From: Oxyruncus cristatus | Taxonomy: Eukaryota; Chordata; Aves; Passeriformes; Cotingidae | Reading direction: 5' to 3' | Length of the DNA: 64,000 nucleotides | NCBI GenBank assembly: GCA_013399855.1 | Contig: VXAY01006704.1 | Coordinates: forward strand, 1-64,000 | Shown here: piece after piece, positions 12,543 to 24,552 of the stretch | Numbering within the stretch: position 1 is the stretch's first letter | How the letters are laid out: every line of letters starts with the position of its first letter | Notes under the pieces: generated by a model | The model's input: only the letters and a program-made list of their open reading frames with translations | What the model was told of the DNA's origin: nothing | The model's database searches: none | Made by a program: the position numbers and the translations under genes

Positions 12543-13196
12543 ATCAAGAAAGTCACAGAGTGGGTCAGGCTGGGAGGGACTAGAGTGGTGACTCTTAGGG
12601 ACGGTCCTTTGTCGGGCTAAGGGTTGGACTTGATGATCCTTGTGGGTCCCTTCCAACTCAGGATACTCTGTGGTTCTGTGGGGCATCTGGTGCCACCTCC
12701 CTGCTCCAGCAGGGCCATCCCAGAGCTCACGGCACAGGATTGTTCTGGAATGTCCCCAGTGAGGAGACTCCACACCCTCTGTGGTCTCTGTTCAGTCACT
12801 GCACAGTGAAGAAGTTCTTCCTCAAGTCCAGGTGGAGCTTCCTGGGCATCAGTTTGTGCCTGTGCCTCTTGTGCCATTGCTGGGCCCCCCCGAGCAGAGC
12901 CTGGTCCATCCTCTGCCCCCTCCCTGCAGGCACTGATGGGTTCATACAGACATGAATGAGATCCCCTCTCAGTGTCTCCTCTGGAGGCTGAACAGCCCCA
13001 GCTCCCTCAGCATTTCCTCATCACAGAGATGCTCCATCCCCTCAGCATCTTTGTAGCCTCTGTTGGATCCACTCCAGGAGCTCCATGTCCCTTCTGTCCT
13101 GGGCAGCCCAGAACTGGATTCACCACTCCAGAGGTGCCTCACAGGGCTGAGCAGAGGGGCAGGATCCCCCCCCGACCTGCTGGAAACGCAGACCTG
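12543..13196 (-). mobile_element. CR1 LINE 3' fragment, split by a nested CR1
   Basis: Minus-strand CR1 of the group whose 3' region reads, on the plus strand, GGTGCCACCTCCCTGCTCC and CACACCCTCTGTGGTCTCTG. It extends upstream into the end of the RT frame (CCAGAACTGGATTCACCACT, GGGGCAGGATCC). Comparison with the uninterrupted plus-strand relative at 41.4 kb shows that about 12588-12681 is extra. That extra piece is the nested element listed separately. The remaining coding part is frameshifted and non-functional. Confidence 0.9.
12588..12681 (+). mobile_element. CR1-type 3' tail nested in an older CR1
   Basis: About 94 bp of opposite-strand sequence ending GATGATCCTTGTGGGTCCC, then TTCCAACTCAGGATACTCTG and TGGTTCTGTG. 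It interrupts the minus-strand CR1 at the AGTGG / GCATCTGGTGCC junction. The tail belongs to the CR1 group whose 3' end is also used by the tRNA-Ile SINE, so a headless SINE cannot be excluded. A short GTGG occurs at both edges and may be a target-site duplication, but it is too short to be sure. Confidence 0.8.
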
Positions 13197-15065
13197 GTTA
13201 TAGAGGCACATTCACCTTCCCAGACCCACCTTCTGAACCCAGGCTCTGCTCTGTCACCTGCCACTTGCCTTTAAACGTTTCCAAATCCCAGATGTTCCCA
13301 GTACCCAGGTTAATTCCTTTACTCAGCCAACCCCCCTGTTTGTAAACAGCGCTGCCATCCCAGTTGTGCCTCCTACCACAGAGACACAAGCAAATAGAAG
13401 TAGGTCACTCAGCTGTCACAAGCATGAAAAAATAATTCTACCAGCACAGAAGAGGAGTGTGTTTGGAGTTGGGTTTTCTGTCTTTGGAGTTGGGTTTTTT
13501 ATACTTCGTTGTATTTTTGCACACAAAGCAAAAATTAAAAAAAAAAAAAAGGCAAAAAACCACGACCAAACAAAAAACCACAAACAACAAAACCCAACAA
13601 ACTGGCAAGTAATGTGACCACCAGACTTCTTGAGCTTCATTTCATATTTTAATGAGCTTTCTTAACTCTGAGAGAGAGAGAAAGCAAAGACATATGCCTA
13701 GATCTTTAGAGAAAACACAGACTACTTCCAATGGAAAGTACCAGTCTAGGAATTGTTCCTTGGAGTCCACTTAAGAAGACTTGGAAATGATGGAAGCTGT
13801 CTGGGGATGCAGAGATCTGAGGTCACAGGGGCTGATTTCGGTAAGGAAGTGTTTTGGAATTCTGCTTTTGAGAAGTTAACTGGAGATGTTAAGTATTAAC
13901 ATCTATTTCAAATGAGACTATAATCAGATATAATCAGAATTAATTTGCTTGTCTTCAGGCCACTGGCTTATCTCTTACTGGTGGTTATTTCAGATGCTGG
14001 AGTTGAAGTCCAGTGATTTGTTAAACAGAGTTTACTAAACAGGAAATAGTTTACAAATGTATTATGAAGGCAGGCCAGGAGAACATGCACTGTGTGAGTG
14101 TGGGGATTGTATTGGCTCTGTTGTGCTAAAGACCCATATTTCAGACACTGAAAAGATTCAAGGTCCTCAAATTTGCTTCAGCTCTTTATCCAGTGTGTGG
14201 CAAGGTGTCAGTCCAGGTTCCAGATTGACCAGAAAGGGAGGAGAGCAGGATAAGCTTTTTAAATGTGGCTGTTTATTGAGCTCTCCTGTGTCCCTGGCAC
14301 CGAGATTGGAGTCTCTGCAGAGCCATGGGAAACGTGGGCTTGACACTGTCCAGGCACAGCACTGAGCTCTTGGACAGCTTGGAACTCTCTGACCACTGAC
14401 CAGGAATTATCACATCCTCTGTGCTCCAGAAACATCCGTGATGGGGTTCCTTGCCTTGGTTCGTCCTGGGTGTAGATGGATTTTCAAAGGTGCAGACGAG
14501 CCTGAGACCTCGGGAGAGGAACAGTCTGAGCGCACCTCGAGCTTTGTCCTTTGAATCCCTTTAGTGCTTTTGATATTCTGGTTTTCAGAGCAGAGAATCA
14601 AACCACCCTCCTGGCTTAAAATGCACTTAGTTCCCCTCCCTCCCAGACCAGCATCTTTCTCTTCCTTCCACTGTGCCTGAAGAAATGTAGTTTTTTAAAG
14701 AAAAGCTTTATTTTCAAAGCTACAAAAGACAGTTGAGATGCATTTCCTTGTTTTTGTAAATGTTAAAGTCAGAAGCTTTCAGAGCTCTACAAAAGATTCA
14801 GCTACACTGGGGTTACTGTAGCCATTGACTTGAATGGTGAAGTGCTCTGCCAGCACAGGTATTTCTGGAGTTATTTTGGTCTAAGCGTGTTAAAAGTTGC
14901 AAGGCCAAGCTTTCTGAAGTCAGAATCACAGTTCCTAAGTAACCTGCATTTGGTCTTCTTTTGGAAACTGTACCATAATGTATATAAAATACGATTACTT
15001 TTTTTCCCCATGTGGCTCAGTACTTCTCATGAGGAGAATGAGCAACTACTCTACTTATCAATATA
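13197..15065. other. Unique non-coding DNA with simple repeats
   Basis: No gene recognised. A near-duplicated TTTGGAGTTGGGTTTT lies at 13462-13477 and 13483-13498. An A14 run at 13537-13550 is followed by A/C-rich sequence, and a short (GA)n run lies near 13667-13682. The remainder is unremarkable. Confidence 0.55.
13537..13620 (+). repeat. A14 run and A/C-rich low-complexity tract
   Basis: Fourteen consecutive A residues are followed by about 65 bp of A/C-rich sequence (acaaaaaacc, acaacaaaaccc types). It could be an old poly(A) tail, but no retrocopy body is recognisable upstream. Confidence 0.8.
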
Positions 15066-15490
15066 TCATATAATCACAGAATATCCTGAGCTGGAAGTAC
15101 CCTCAAGGATCACCCAGTCCAGCTCCTGGCCCTGCACAGACACCCCAACAATCCCACCCTGTCCCTCAGAGCCTTGTCCAAACCCTCCTGGAGCTCTGGC
15201 AGCCTTGGGGCTGTGCCCACTGCCCTGGGGAGCCTGGTCAGTGCCAACCCCCCTCTGGGGGAAGAACCTTTTCCTGAGATCCAACCTGACCCTGCCCTGA
15301 CACAGCTCCAGCTGTTCCCTGGGGTCCTGTAACTGGTCCCTCGTGAGGAGCTGCAGACCCCAGTGAGGTCTGACCTCAGTGTCCTCTGCTCCAGCTGAAC
15401 AAACCAAGTCACCTCAGTTGCTCCTCATATGGCCCCTCCAGGCCCTTCAACATCTTCATGTCCTTCCTTTGGATGCTTTCCAACAGCGTT
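15066..15490 (-). mobile_element. CR1 LINE 3' fragment (young-looking family, copy A)
   Basis: Minus-strand CR1 that begins at its 3' end with TAATCACAGAATATCCTGAG. It runs through the 123-bp block 15123-15245, which is identical to 62972-63094, and on to CTGCTCCAGCTGAACAAACC and TTCATGTCCTTCC. Through the body it also closely matches the reverse complement of the 2.4-kb copy. It is 5'-truncated with no intact ORF. Confidence 0.92.
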
Positions 15491-15575
15491 TTATCTTTCT
15501 TATATCTTATCTTTCTTTACATCTATATCTTTATTTTTATATTTATTTACCTCTTTATATATTCATAAGTCCAAT
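15491..15575. repeat. T/A-rich low-complexity tract
   Basis: A pyrimidine and A/T-rich run built of TTATCTTT, TTATATT and TTTATTT-like words, abutting the 5' end of the CR1 copy. Confidence 0.8.
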
Positions 15576-18322
15576 GCTTTATTTACTCAGTTACATTCAA
15601 GTGCATTCTGAGTTTTTCTGTTGTTTTTTTTTGCCCTGCTGTGTCCATTACTACACAAACAAACCCTTCTCCTTCCTTTCCCTTATGCCTGAATACAATG
15701 GCACTGATGGGGAGTCAGGGACACAGGATGGGAGTGACCTCAAATTTTTGGGTACTTATTGAGAGAGAGATCCCCAAAGGCAGTTGGTTTGTTTTTTTTT
15801 TTTTTTTCAGAGACTCAGCATTGCAGAGAACTATATTTATTCCCAGCTCCCACTGAGTTCAGCTGCAGCTCGAGGCCTTCTGGCTTTGGCACATTAGGGG
15901 CCCAGGTCACACCAGGAACACCCAGAAAGTGGCCCCCTGGCTGATTGTGGCGGGTTCTTGGTGGTAAAAGCTGATATCCAGCCTGAGTCTGTATCCAATC
16001 ACCAGAGCTGTGAGATCATCTTTTCTTTCCCAGCAAATCTTCCCTCATGTAGCATGTGAGTTTTCCTAGAAATGAAGCGGGAGCCTGAAAGTTTCTATTG
16101 TTCCACGGCACTAATTCAGTGCAGGACACATCTGGGGTGGGGTTTTTTTTAAACCCAAATGAAATAACTTGGAGTAGGGAGGGACAGTGTGTGGCCATGG
16201 CAGGGCTAGAGGAGAATCAGCAGCTCTGAAGAAGGGCTAAGGGCAGAGAAAGGTCTCTATAAAATTTCTTGTAACTGCCTGTTTTCTCCTGGTTTAATCT
16301 TTTAACCTTTAATATTTATTATTTTTCTCATCTTTTAATCCACAGTCTTAAGCCTCGGGCATAGTAATGATACCCAGATGAGCTGAGAAGGCTCTTTTTT
16401 GTCTAAGATGGCTTAAAAACACACTTCCTGATCACCAGGCTCAGACAGAGTTGCTGTAAGAAATCAGACCTGCAGGTTTTGCTTCAAGCATTGCTGATGT
16501 ATCCCAAATATTCCTCCTTCTGAAAAGATAGCAGTAAAACAAAGTAAGTGTCATGCTTCCTGAGCAAGGACTGGATGTACTGAAAGGGTTGTGTTAGTCA
16601 CCCGCTTCAAGAATATTCTCAGAAGTTTGAACCAATACTCACTCAAGTGTCTCCTCTCAAGTGGGACACGAATAAGATGCTTTGAGTTTTCTGTCTTACT
16701 TTTAGCCAGCCGGGGGCACTCTGAGTCACCTCATACTCAGTTTGCAGGCTTTGGATATCAAAACAAACGGGCAGAAAGGTGAAAATACTGTCTCTGGTTC
16801 CATGCCTTGAACTGCCTGATTCCATATCTCCGGGTTGAGTCACGGTGCTCACCTTTGATAACACCCTCCTTGATTTTTTTTTTCTGTCTGTTCTTTGGAT
16901 TCTTTTATTTATTCCTAAGCCTCTAAACCAACCACTAACCCACCTCTAGTGTTTGTCTCCTGGAGTTTTGACTCCTGTCTGGGGGAGCTCTGATGAATCA
17001 CAATTATTTTAAGAGATAGTGGTGGCCATGGAGACTGATTGAGAGGAAAACACTTGAAAGGTGGGAGTGCAGAGCCTGAAAAGCTCTTCAGGAAACCTCT
17101 TTGTTGTTGGGTTTAAAACTCCCACTCAACAGGAATCACAGTTAGGCAAGACTAAGTGTGCTGTGCGGTGTTGTGACAATGAAGCAGTTAATCTCTTTCG
17201 TTTACTCTGGCTGATTGTTTCACTGATAACCTTAAATCAAACTCAAGTTGGCTGCCAATCTGCTTCAACTAAAACAACAATTAAATTGTGGGCAAACAAG
17301 TGGTGACGATCAGTGCCTTCAGCCACCTCTGTGGTTCAGCATTCAGCAACCTCAGACACTCCCTTGTTCAAAGGCGACAATGGCAAATCCAGGAAGGTAT
17401 TTTGTCGGCTTTGCCCTCAGCTGACTTCGGAGGTGTTGGACTAGTCCAGGAGACCAAAAGCTCTGCCTGTTTACAAAAAAAGGTAGATTACAAGGGATTA
17501 ATAAAATATTCATTTTATTATATTAGTAAAATATGAATATTAGTAATATACCCACCCCAAGAGGCTCAGTTGCTAGACGTAATCACTGTTCTGCAGTGAT
17601 TAATGAAAAATAACACACTTTTCTGAGACGGTTACTCAGGTGCTTGAGCTGATTCATTTTCATGTGAACATTTTCACATGGAAGGAGCTTTGGCGCCTTC
17701 CTGTTTAGCAAAGACATTGCTTTCAAATACATAGTCTGTGCAGATAACTAGAAGTGAAAATTGTGTCTTAATACCTGTTATCTCCTGCAATCTATCCCTT
17801 CCACAGAAAAAATGTGTTTGTGGCAGATAAAATTCCATGGAGATTTTTGTCACTTTAACCAGCACGTCCTGATTTCCAGATCGTGGCCATGATGTTTGCA
17901 CAGCTGTGTCTATAACCAGGTATTCCAACCACACTGAGATGCAAAACCCTTTCTAGTTTGCTTATGCTTGCATTTCAGCGTTTCAAATACCCAGCTGCCC
18001 AAGTGGGTCGACCTGTGGTGACACCTGGAACTCCTGGATGCTGAGTCAGGGTAGAAGATGGTGTGGTCTGGTGGAATGTTTTCTGGGTCCAGCTTAGTGA
18101 GGGTGACAAAATCCTGACTTAGACAAGGCTTTGTCAATTGGTCCATCTCCATCTTTCCATGCAAAACTGTGCTTCATGAAAATGGGGGTAGGGTAGACTC
18201 AGGGTGAAGACTAAATGAAAGCTTCTCTCCTTTGTACCTTTGGGGAAATTTCCTTCGTACCTTTGGGAAAATGGTTCTATCTCAGCTTCATTTGCCTTTC
18301 ATTCCTTTCTTCACCCTGTTCT
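15576..18322. other. Unique non-coding DNA
   Basis: No gene recognised. A T16 run lies at 15792-15807. A small hairpin at 17661-17680 has stem CATGTGAA/TTCACATG and loop CATT. The other open frames are short and lack domains. Confidence 0.5.
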
Positions 18323-18390
18323 TGTTTTTTCTTTGTTTTTTTTGTTTGTTTGTTTGTTTGTTTGTTTTTCTTTTGGTTTGTTTTTTTTTG
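18323..18390 (+). repeat. (TTTG)n microsatellite and T/G-rich tract
   Basis: About six TTTG units lie around 18341-18368, flanked by T-runs. The repetitive open frames in this interval are a by-product of this tract. Confidence 0.9.
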
Positions 18391-18504
18391 GTGTTCAGAC
18401 TGTTAGATGTTTAAATGCAGGTATTTGATGCCATGTCTTTAAATGCCATCTACCATAGTGGTCTTAATTCAGTTTTTGACTCCTGCTGAATATGGTGCAT
18501 CATA

Positions 18505-19312
18505 AAATCACAGAATGGCTTGGCTTGGAAGGGACCTAAAAGATCATCTCATTCCACCCCCTGCCATGGGCAGGGACACCTTCCACCAGCCCAGGTTGCT
18601 CCAAACTGGCCTTGGACCCTTCCAGGGATGGGGAAGCCACAGCTTCTCTGGGCAACCTGTGCCAGGGCCTCCCCACCCTCACAGGTAGCAATTTCTTCCT
18701 AATATCCCATCTAAACCATTGCCCCTTGTCCTGTCACTCCAGGCCCTTGTAAACAGTCTCTCCATGTTTCTTGCAGGTTCCCTTCAGCCTCTGGAAGGCC
18801 ACAATTAGGTCACCCCAAAACCTTCTCTTCTCCAGGCTGAACAATCCCAGCTCTCCCAGCAAAGCTGCTCCATCCCTCGGATCCTCTTGGTGCCTCCTCT
18901 GGACTCTCTCCAGCAGCTCCATGTCCTTGCTGTGCTGTTCCCCAGGGCTGGAGCAGCTCTGCAGGGGGGTCTCACCTGAGGGGGCAGAGGGGCAGAATCC
19001 CCCCCTGCCCTGCTGCCCACGCTGGGGGATCAGCCCAGGGCTGGGTCATGTCCAGCCTCTGCCCCACCAGCCCCTCCCAGAGCTGCTCCATGTGCCCATC
19101 CCCAGCCTGGATTGATCCCAGGGGCTGCCCCAACCCAGTGCAGCACCTTGGACTTGGTCTTACTAAACCTCATGAGATTCCCAAAGTCCCACTGCTGGGG
19201 CTTGTCCAGGTCCCTCTGGATACCCCGTCCTTCATGTGTGTCACCTGCTCCCTCAGCTTCGTGTCACTGGCAAATTTGCTGAGGGTGCCCCCGATCCCTT
19301 CAGCTCTGGAGT
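18505..19312 (-). mobile_element. CR1 LINE 3' fragment reaching into the RT C-terminus
   Basis: The longest CR1 copy in the window (about 0.8 kb). Its 3' end reads AAAATCACAGAATGGCTTGG. Further into the element the minus strand retains a decayed end of the ORF2 reverse transcriptase: a 'KFASDTKL' motif (the usual CR1 wording is close to 'KFADDTKL') encoded near 19262-19285, then a stop codon and shifted frames. It was therefore dead on arrival or has decayed since. The CCAGGTCCCTCTGG and CTCATGAGATT segments are characteristic. Confidence 0.93.
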
Positions 19313-20919
19313 CTACAAAGGCTGAGCCTCAAAATTCTGAGCAGCTGACTGGGCAAATATGACTCCCCAGAGACAGTTTGGATGTTTGCTCTTTGATTGC
19401 TTGCAAGATTTCTGAGCCATTCCATTTTCTTCAGTACCCAAGGATGGGAACGGCTTGAAAAATCAGAATAAAACTCATTTCTAGTCAGAACCAAGTCCCA
19501 GGGAGATCTTACCCAACATGTTCCTCTGCGTAGGTGCTTGAATCCATTCCATGATTTTAGTCAGCCAATATTTATGGTCTTCCAGCCTCTTCCCATGGCA
19601 GCAGGCTGGAGTTTGAAAGCAATTACAAGTCTGGACTGATGTTTGCCTGTTTGTAGGAGGGAGTAACTAAGTGCTGACATTCAAAAACAATTCACTTGCT
19701 CCGCCTGAAAGAGCCTGTTGGGAGAAGCCCCTTTTCTCTGGGCTAAATTGTTCATACCCTGTAAGTGCCAGAATTAGTCTGGGTGCAGTTCTGAGACGGA
19801 AAGAACCTCCTTTGCCCAACTTGTGCCTCATGTTTTCTTCTTCTAGAGCCTTTCATGGAGGATCCAGCTCTTCCCTGTAAATCCTCAGATACGCCCTTTG
19901 CTGAAATAGCAATCTCATTCTTTGCCCAAGATGTCTCACCAGTGACCTCCTCACCGGGCAGACAGCAGGATTTCTAAACCTATAACTGGTTTGCAAGCTG
20001 GGGGGGAAAAAAGAACATATTATGCCCCCTTTATATTAAGAGACCTTTGGTTAATGTGTTTGACAGCCACAGGTTTTGGCCAGCAAGACAGGCTGAAAGT
20101 GTTTAAGAAACAACTTATAACTTTGTCACTTTTTGGGGTCACCTTTTCTTTATCTCAGTATTTCTTCTCCATGAGCAGACCCTCCCATGTAACAGGAAGG
20201 AGCTGTTGCTGCTTCATTCTACAAAGCAGCACTGAGCAATTCATGCCAGAAATGCCGCATTTCAGCAAATGTGGAGGCTGAAGCCCTCTCCTTTCCAAAG
20301 CACGAGTCCAGCTCACATCCTGACAGCAAAACAGCTTTTGGTTCTCTCTCCTGGCTCTTTAATTTTGAAATCAATATGAAATCAATAAGTAAATCATTCT
20401 CTCCCCTGTTCTGCTTCCCTACGACATTCACTGCTCACTTCTCACAAGCTCTGGAGGGACTTCAGGGATGGAAATGGTTCCAAATTGGGGATCTGCAGTC
20501 AGTGTTTCATCCTGATTGAGTTTCTAGGCCTCTTTCCTACAGTCTGGAATGGTGGCAGTGGGAGAGTTGGTAGGTACCACTGCCTGCCCTTGGGAATCAG
20601 AAATTACTCCTTTCTCTGACATCACTGTCACAGTCCTGGGAAAAAGGCTCAACATGATTGCAGGGTAGGCAAAAAGCCCTGGAAAAAAAAATTAAATTAC
20701 ACTGGTTTGAGGTTAAATCAGCCCTAGGACTGACTGTCCTTTATAGCAAGATGCTGAGGGGAACAGTCACGCAGAAATCTGGCCCAGAAAGGGACCTTGA
20801 GATAGCCTGTGATAACCAGACTGAAAAATTAAGGAAGGGAACCCATGGAAGTTGGCCTGGAAACACACAATCTAAAAATTCCATGTGATATCAATAAGTT
20901 ACTTCTGGCTGCATTCCTT
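19313..20919. other. Unique non-coding DNA
   Basis: No gene or known repeat recognised. Short ORFs on both strands overlap one another and look random. Confidence 0.5.
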
Positions 20920-21085
20920 CAGTGCCTATTTATTCAGGGCTGTATACAGTGCTCCACATCCTGTACATAAGTTCTCCTGCAGCCTGAAATAATCCTGCAA
21001 GGCAAAAATAAGCCCCCAAAAAACACTTACAGATGCAAAGCTTAAGTCTGGAGATTAAGGGCTTAGCACCAAACTGCTGGGCCAG
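20920..21085 (-). mobile_element. Ancient MIR (CORE-SINE) relic
   Basis: Read on the plus strand, this follows the reverse complement of MIR: a CCTATTTATTCAGGGC segment, CATCCTGTACATAA, CCTGCAAGGCAAAAATAAGC, ACTTACAGATGCAAAGC, then GGAGATTAAGGGCTTAG. MIR elements are pre-avian and survive in birds only as heavily diverged fragments. The alignment is from memory and has several mismatches. Confidence 0.6.
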
Positions 21086-21321
21086 ACCACCTTGCCTGGA
21101 AGTTGGGAAGCATTTTGTGATGTTTCATGATATGTGCTTTTTCTCTTCCCCTGTTTTATCATCCCTTTAGCTTCACATCTGGACCCCAGAGCACCTCTGG
21201 TTGCCTTTTGGTGAACCATATTCTTCACAGCTTTAATAAGAACTCCTGCAGAAGACTGGAAGTGAGGAGTTTGGATTTTATGGTGGAGCTGACAAGAGCT
21301 TCACACTTTTTTCCAATTCTT

Positions 21322-21457
21322 AATCACAGAATATTCTGATTTGGAAGGGACCCACAAGGATCATTGAGTCTAATTATTAAGTGAATGGCCCACAAAGGGT
21401 TTAAACCCCCAGCCTTGGTGTTATCAGCACCATGATCTAACAACTGAGCTGATTTTG
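21322..21457 (-). mobile_element. tRNA-Ile-derived SINE (TguSINE1-like)
   Basis: On the minus strand a tRNA-Ile-like head reads TCAGCTCAGTTGTTAGATC (box A region; plus 21441-21452), then GGTGCTGATAACACCAAGG (anticodon arm) and GGTTTAAACCC (box B; plus 21398-21408). The acceptor remnant GTGGGCCA follows, then a short linker TTCACTTAATAATTAGACTC. The element ends in a CR1-type tail, GATCCTTGTGGGTCCC to ATTCTGTGATT. Borrowing a CR1 tail lets the SINE use CR1 reverse transcriptase in trans. The layout matches TguSINE1 of zebra finch as I recall it. Several promoter positions have decayed, so it is an old copy and no functional tRNA gene. Confidence 0.88.
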
Positions 21458-21479
21458 GAGGTGGTTTTATCCCAAGCAA

Positions 21480-21502
21480 TTTTTTTTTTTTTTTTTTTTT
21501 TT
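21480..21502 (+). repeat. T23 homopolymer
   Basis: Twenty-three consecutive T lie about 22 bp beyond the SINE head. On the minus strand this is a poly(A), but no retrocopy body is recognisable next to it. Confidence 0.95.
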
Positions 21503-24500
21503 GCTGGTGACTCCTGAATGCTGCAGGGTCTGTGCTGGGCATAAAGAACTACAGTCCCACAGCACAAACAAAGGACTGAAGGATGGAAATCCTTGTCTGC
21601 GAGCCCAAAACCTGTCCTCTTAAAGGCTGATCCCCCCCAGCCAGTGTGTTTCAGGTAGGGAATAGCATGAACAAGAGACGATGTCATGTGTTTCAGCCCT
21701 TCCTGGAGCTTTACAAAGGCTGGAGGGCTCTCTGAGTAACGATTGTTAAAAATTCTTGATGTCAAGAGGTCACTGCTGCCGCTGCAGGATGTGCCAGTGA
21801 CTCAAAGAAAAGGCAAAAGGCTGATTTCTCTGAGCAGTGACTCACCCACATCTGCCTTTTGCTATTTATCCCCGTGAATTCTCTCATTGACTTGCAGATT
21901 TTCCTTTCCATTCTCTCTTACAGTAAGACTGTTACTGTGGCAGGCTATTTTTGGTCCTTCTATAGGCAACTTTTTCCACTGCCCTCTTCCACTTCTTCCT
22001 TGGGAAGGAGCTGCTGCTGAAACTCCCTTTCAGAAGGACTCTGAGATCAGCCTGTCTGGAAGTAGTGGTGGTGTGAGATCCTTCACAGAAGGCTTTTCTT
22101 AGAGGCTTTTGGAATGGGGCACATCTGAGAGGAGCAGATCTGAAGGGGCTGAGCTCCCCTTCTCTTTGGAGAGAGGTTTCCCCACCACTCCAGCCACGTG
22201 CTGCTGACATTGCCAGTTTGCTCAGGTCTGTCTTTAGCCTCCACCTCTGCAGAAATCTGCTGGTTTTCATGTGTTATCAAAACACTCTGAATCGAACTCA
22301 AGTCTGTGATTTTGGGTTTGTGCTCTTGGCTGCCAGCAGGATTTCTTTAATGACAGTCTTGGGTACATTGGTGTTCTCTGCTTCCAAGAAATGCTGTGTG
22401 TAGGTTCTGGCAACGTCCCAGGGGTGAGGGGATGCTGACAAGGCAGTGGCTCTCCTCTTCCCCTGTGCCACTGTGGCCCAAATTACGGTGGGCAGTTCTC
22501 AGAAATCAATCAGCTCAAAGCCTGGGCACGGGTGGGGGTTACACTCCTTAGAGCAGCATCAAAAGAAACGGTTCATCTGGACTTTAGTGCTGAGATCTGT
22601 GGTGAAATGGGCAAAAAAGGCTTTAAAGGATAAAATTTATTTAAAATAAACCATAAACTCTCTGTTGTACAAATGATCCCAGTCTGCATCCCCAGCGCTT
22701 GCTGGACTCTGAGCTTCACGCAACTAAACTTTTCCAGACTCTCTTACATTCCTTCCCTCCCTCTTGTCTTGGTTGACTTTGGCCAGGTCCTCTCTGTGCT
22801 TCCAGTTCATTCACTTCGGCCCCAAAGCCTCAGCCAGAGCTTTAAATATTTTCTTAGAGATCCTTATATTTGTGGCCACAACAGGGAAATCGTGGCTCCG
22901 TTGGAATAATAAGAATATTACTATTCATCTCTACAATTTTAGACACCACAATATAGTAAAGTCTCGTGTGGATGGTGGGAAGGGAGGGGTTGTAGAGAAA
23001 TGGAGGGCACACAATTCACCCCAAGAGGAGAGTTTAGGCACATCCCATCCAGTTTTCCAATTAAAAGGAGAGATTGGTTCATTTTTGATCATGGTTTGGG
23101 AATCATGACTCAGTGCAGTTTACCCTCAAAACTGATGTTAAAGGTGACTAGAGCATCTTCATTTTTTTCATTTTGCTTCAGAAAGTGAAGAATATAGTGA
23201 TTAATTTAGGTTTGAACAACACAGTGTTGAAACCCATATAAAATACCCAGAAACAATTCATCACATTTTAGCAAATTCAAAGAATATTCCTCTTCAAATT
23301 TTTCTTTTTAATCACTTGCTGTGATTTCAAAATTACATTGGAATTATGGGTTTCTTTCCTACATGACAAAAGGAAAATGCCCCAGGGAAGTAGATGTTCC
23401 TGCTGAAGAGCTGCACATTGAGTTAAAATAAATACAAGTGTACAAAGGGGACGAAATTCTTTTGCTTTCTCTGCTTTTTATACCACAGTCCTACAGCGGT
23501 GAAAACTGATAACACAAATCACAGGTGATACACCAGGAGAAGCTCCCAGATTATGCCTTTTCCTCTTCCTCTCCTTTCTGGATTTTCCCAGGAACGCTCT
23601 CCTACAGGAGCAGATAGGAGACAGCTTTACCTGTGAATCAACAGCCTCTGGTGATCTCATATTGATGCATAAAAGTGCAAATTTCAGCATTTTTCAAACC
23701 TCAGGTTGCTTCAGCTCTGACAAATGGGCTTCAGCCACCCACAATGGAGGAGGCAAAGAAAATTTTCCGTGTGGTCTCCCACAGCCAAGGAGCTCTTGGC
23801 CCCTGCTCCACAGAGCAGAAGTCTCCATTTGTCTTCCAAACAGAACATCTGCAGTGGACTTCTCTTAGTTAAAGGGCAGCTAATTTGTTAAAAATTGATG
23901 TGATTTGCTGAATGCCAATAGCTTTGCACCCTCAGCTCTTGGAAGTTACGGCAGCTCCACGAAAGCCTGCATGAAATGCATCAGCTGGGTGTGTGATGCA
24001 GCAACTTGCTCTCACAGAGATGAGGGACAGGGAGCTTTTTGTGGTTTGCAGGGAAGGAAGCAAAAGGAGATGAATTTTAAAAGATCTTTGTGCAGCTCTT
24101 TCAGCTGGTGCTGAGCAGGATGGGACCATCATGTGCTGCAGGACTAGGAGTGCGAGGTGTGGATCTGCTGCTGGACACGGCCTGGTCCCATGGGGACAGA
24201 GATGCTGGTGCCCTGCACTGTCCTGCCCTTCCTCCTGGCTCTCCTCATGCCTTCAGACACTTCCCCACTGTCTGGAGGACCACGGGGTGGTTTTGTGAAG
24301 AGCAGGACAGCAACTGAACAATTTACACCAGAATCTGACCCACAATTTCCCGGGAAAAGGAATACCTCCAGCTGTGTTTCATCCTGCCGTGAGGCTTTTC
24401 TTTCCTCTTACATCACGTTCTAGGCTTGTTAAAATCGTTTTGGAGATGTCACTTGGTGATTCAATGCACTTGAACTTGAAGCCATAAAAGAGAAATGAGA

Positions 24501-24552
24501 GCAGGGCACGGCAAAGCCATGGGACATAAAAGGCATGTTTTTCAAATGTCAC
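21503..24552. other. Unique non-coding DNA
   Basis: No gene recognised. Frames at 21932-22270 (minus) and 23000-23188 overlap frames on the opposite strand and show no domain. No transposable element identified. Confidence 0.5.

Noticed and set aside
18215..18428. Membrane protein suggested by phenylalanine and cysteine-rich frames
   Set aside because: All three reading frames are open because of the (TTTG)n tract; this is simple-repeat translation.
21398..21452. Functional tRNA-Ile gene
   Set aside because: The head has lost several conserved bases, the acceptor stem does not close, and a CR1 tail follows; it is a SINE.
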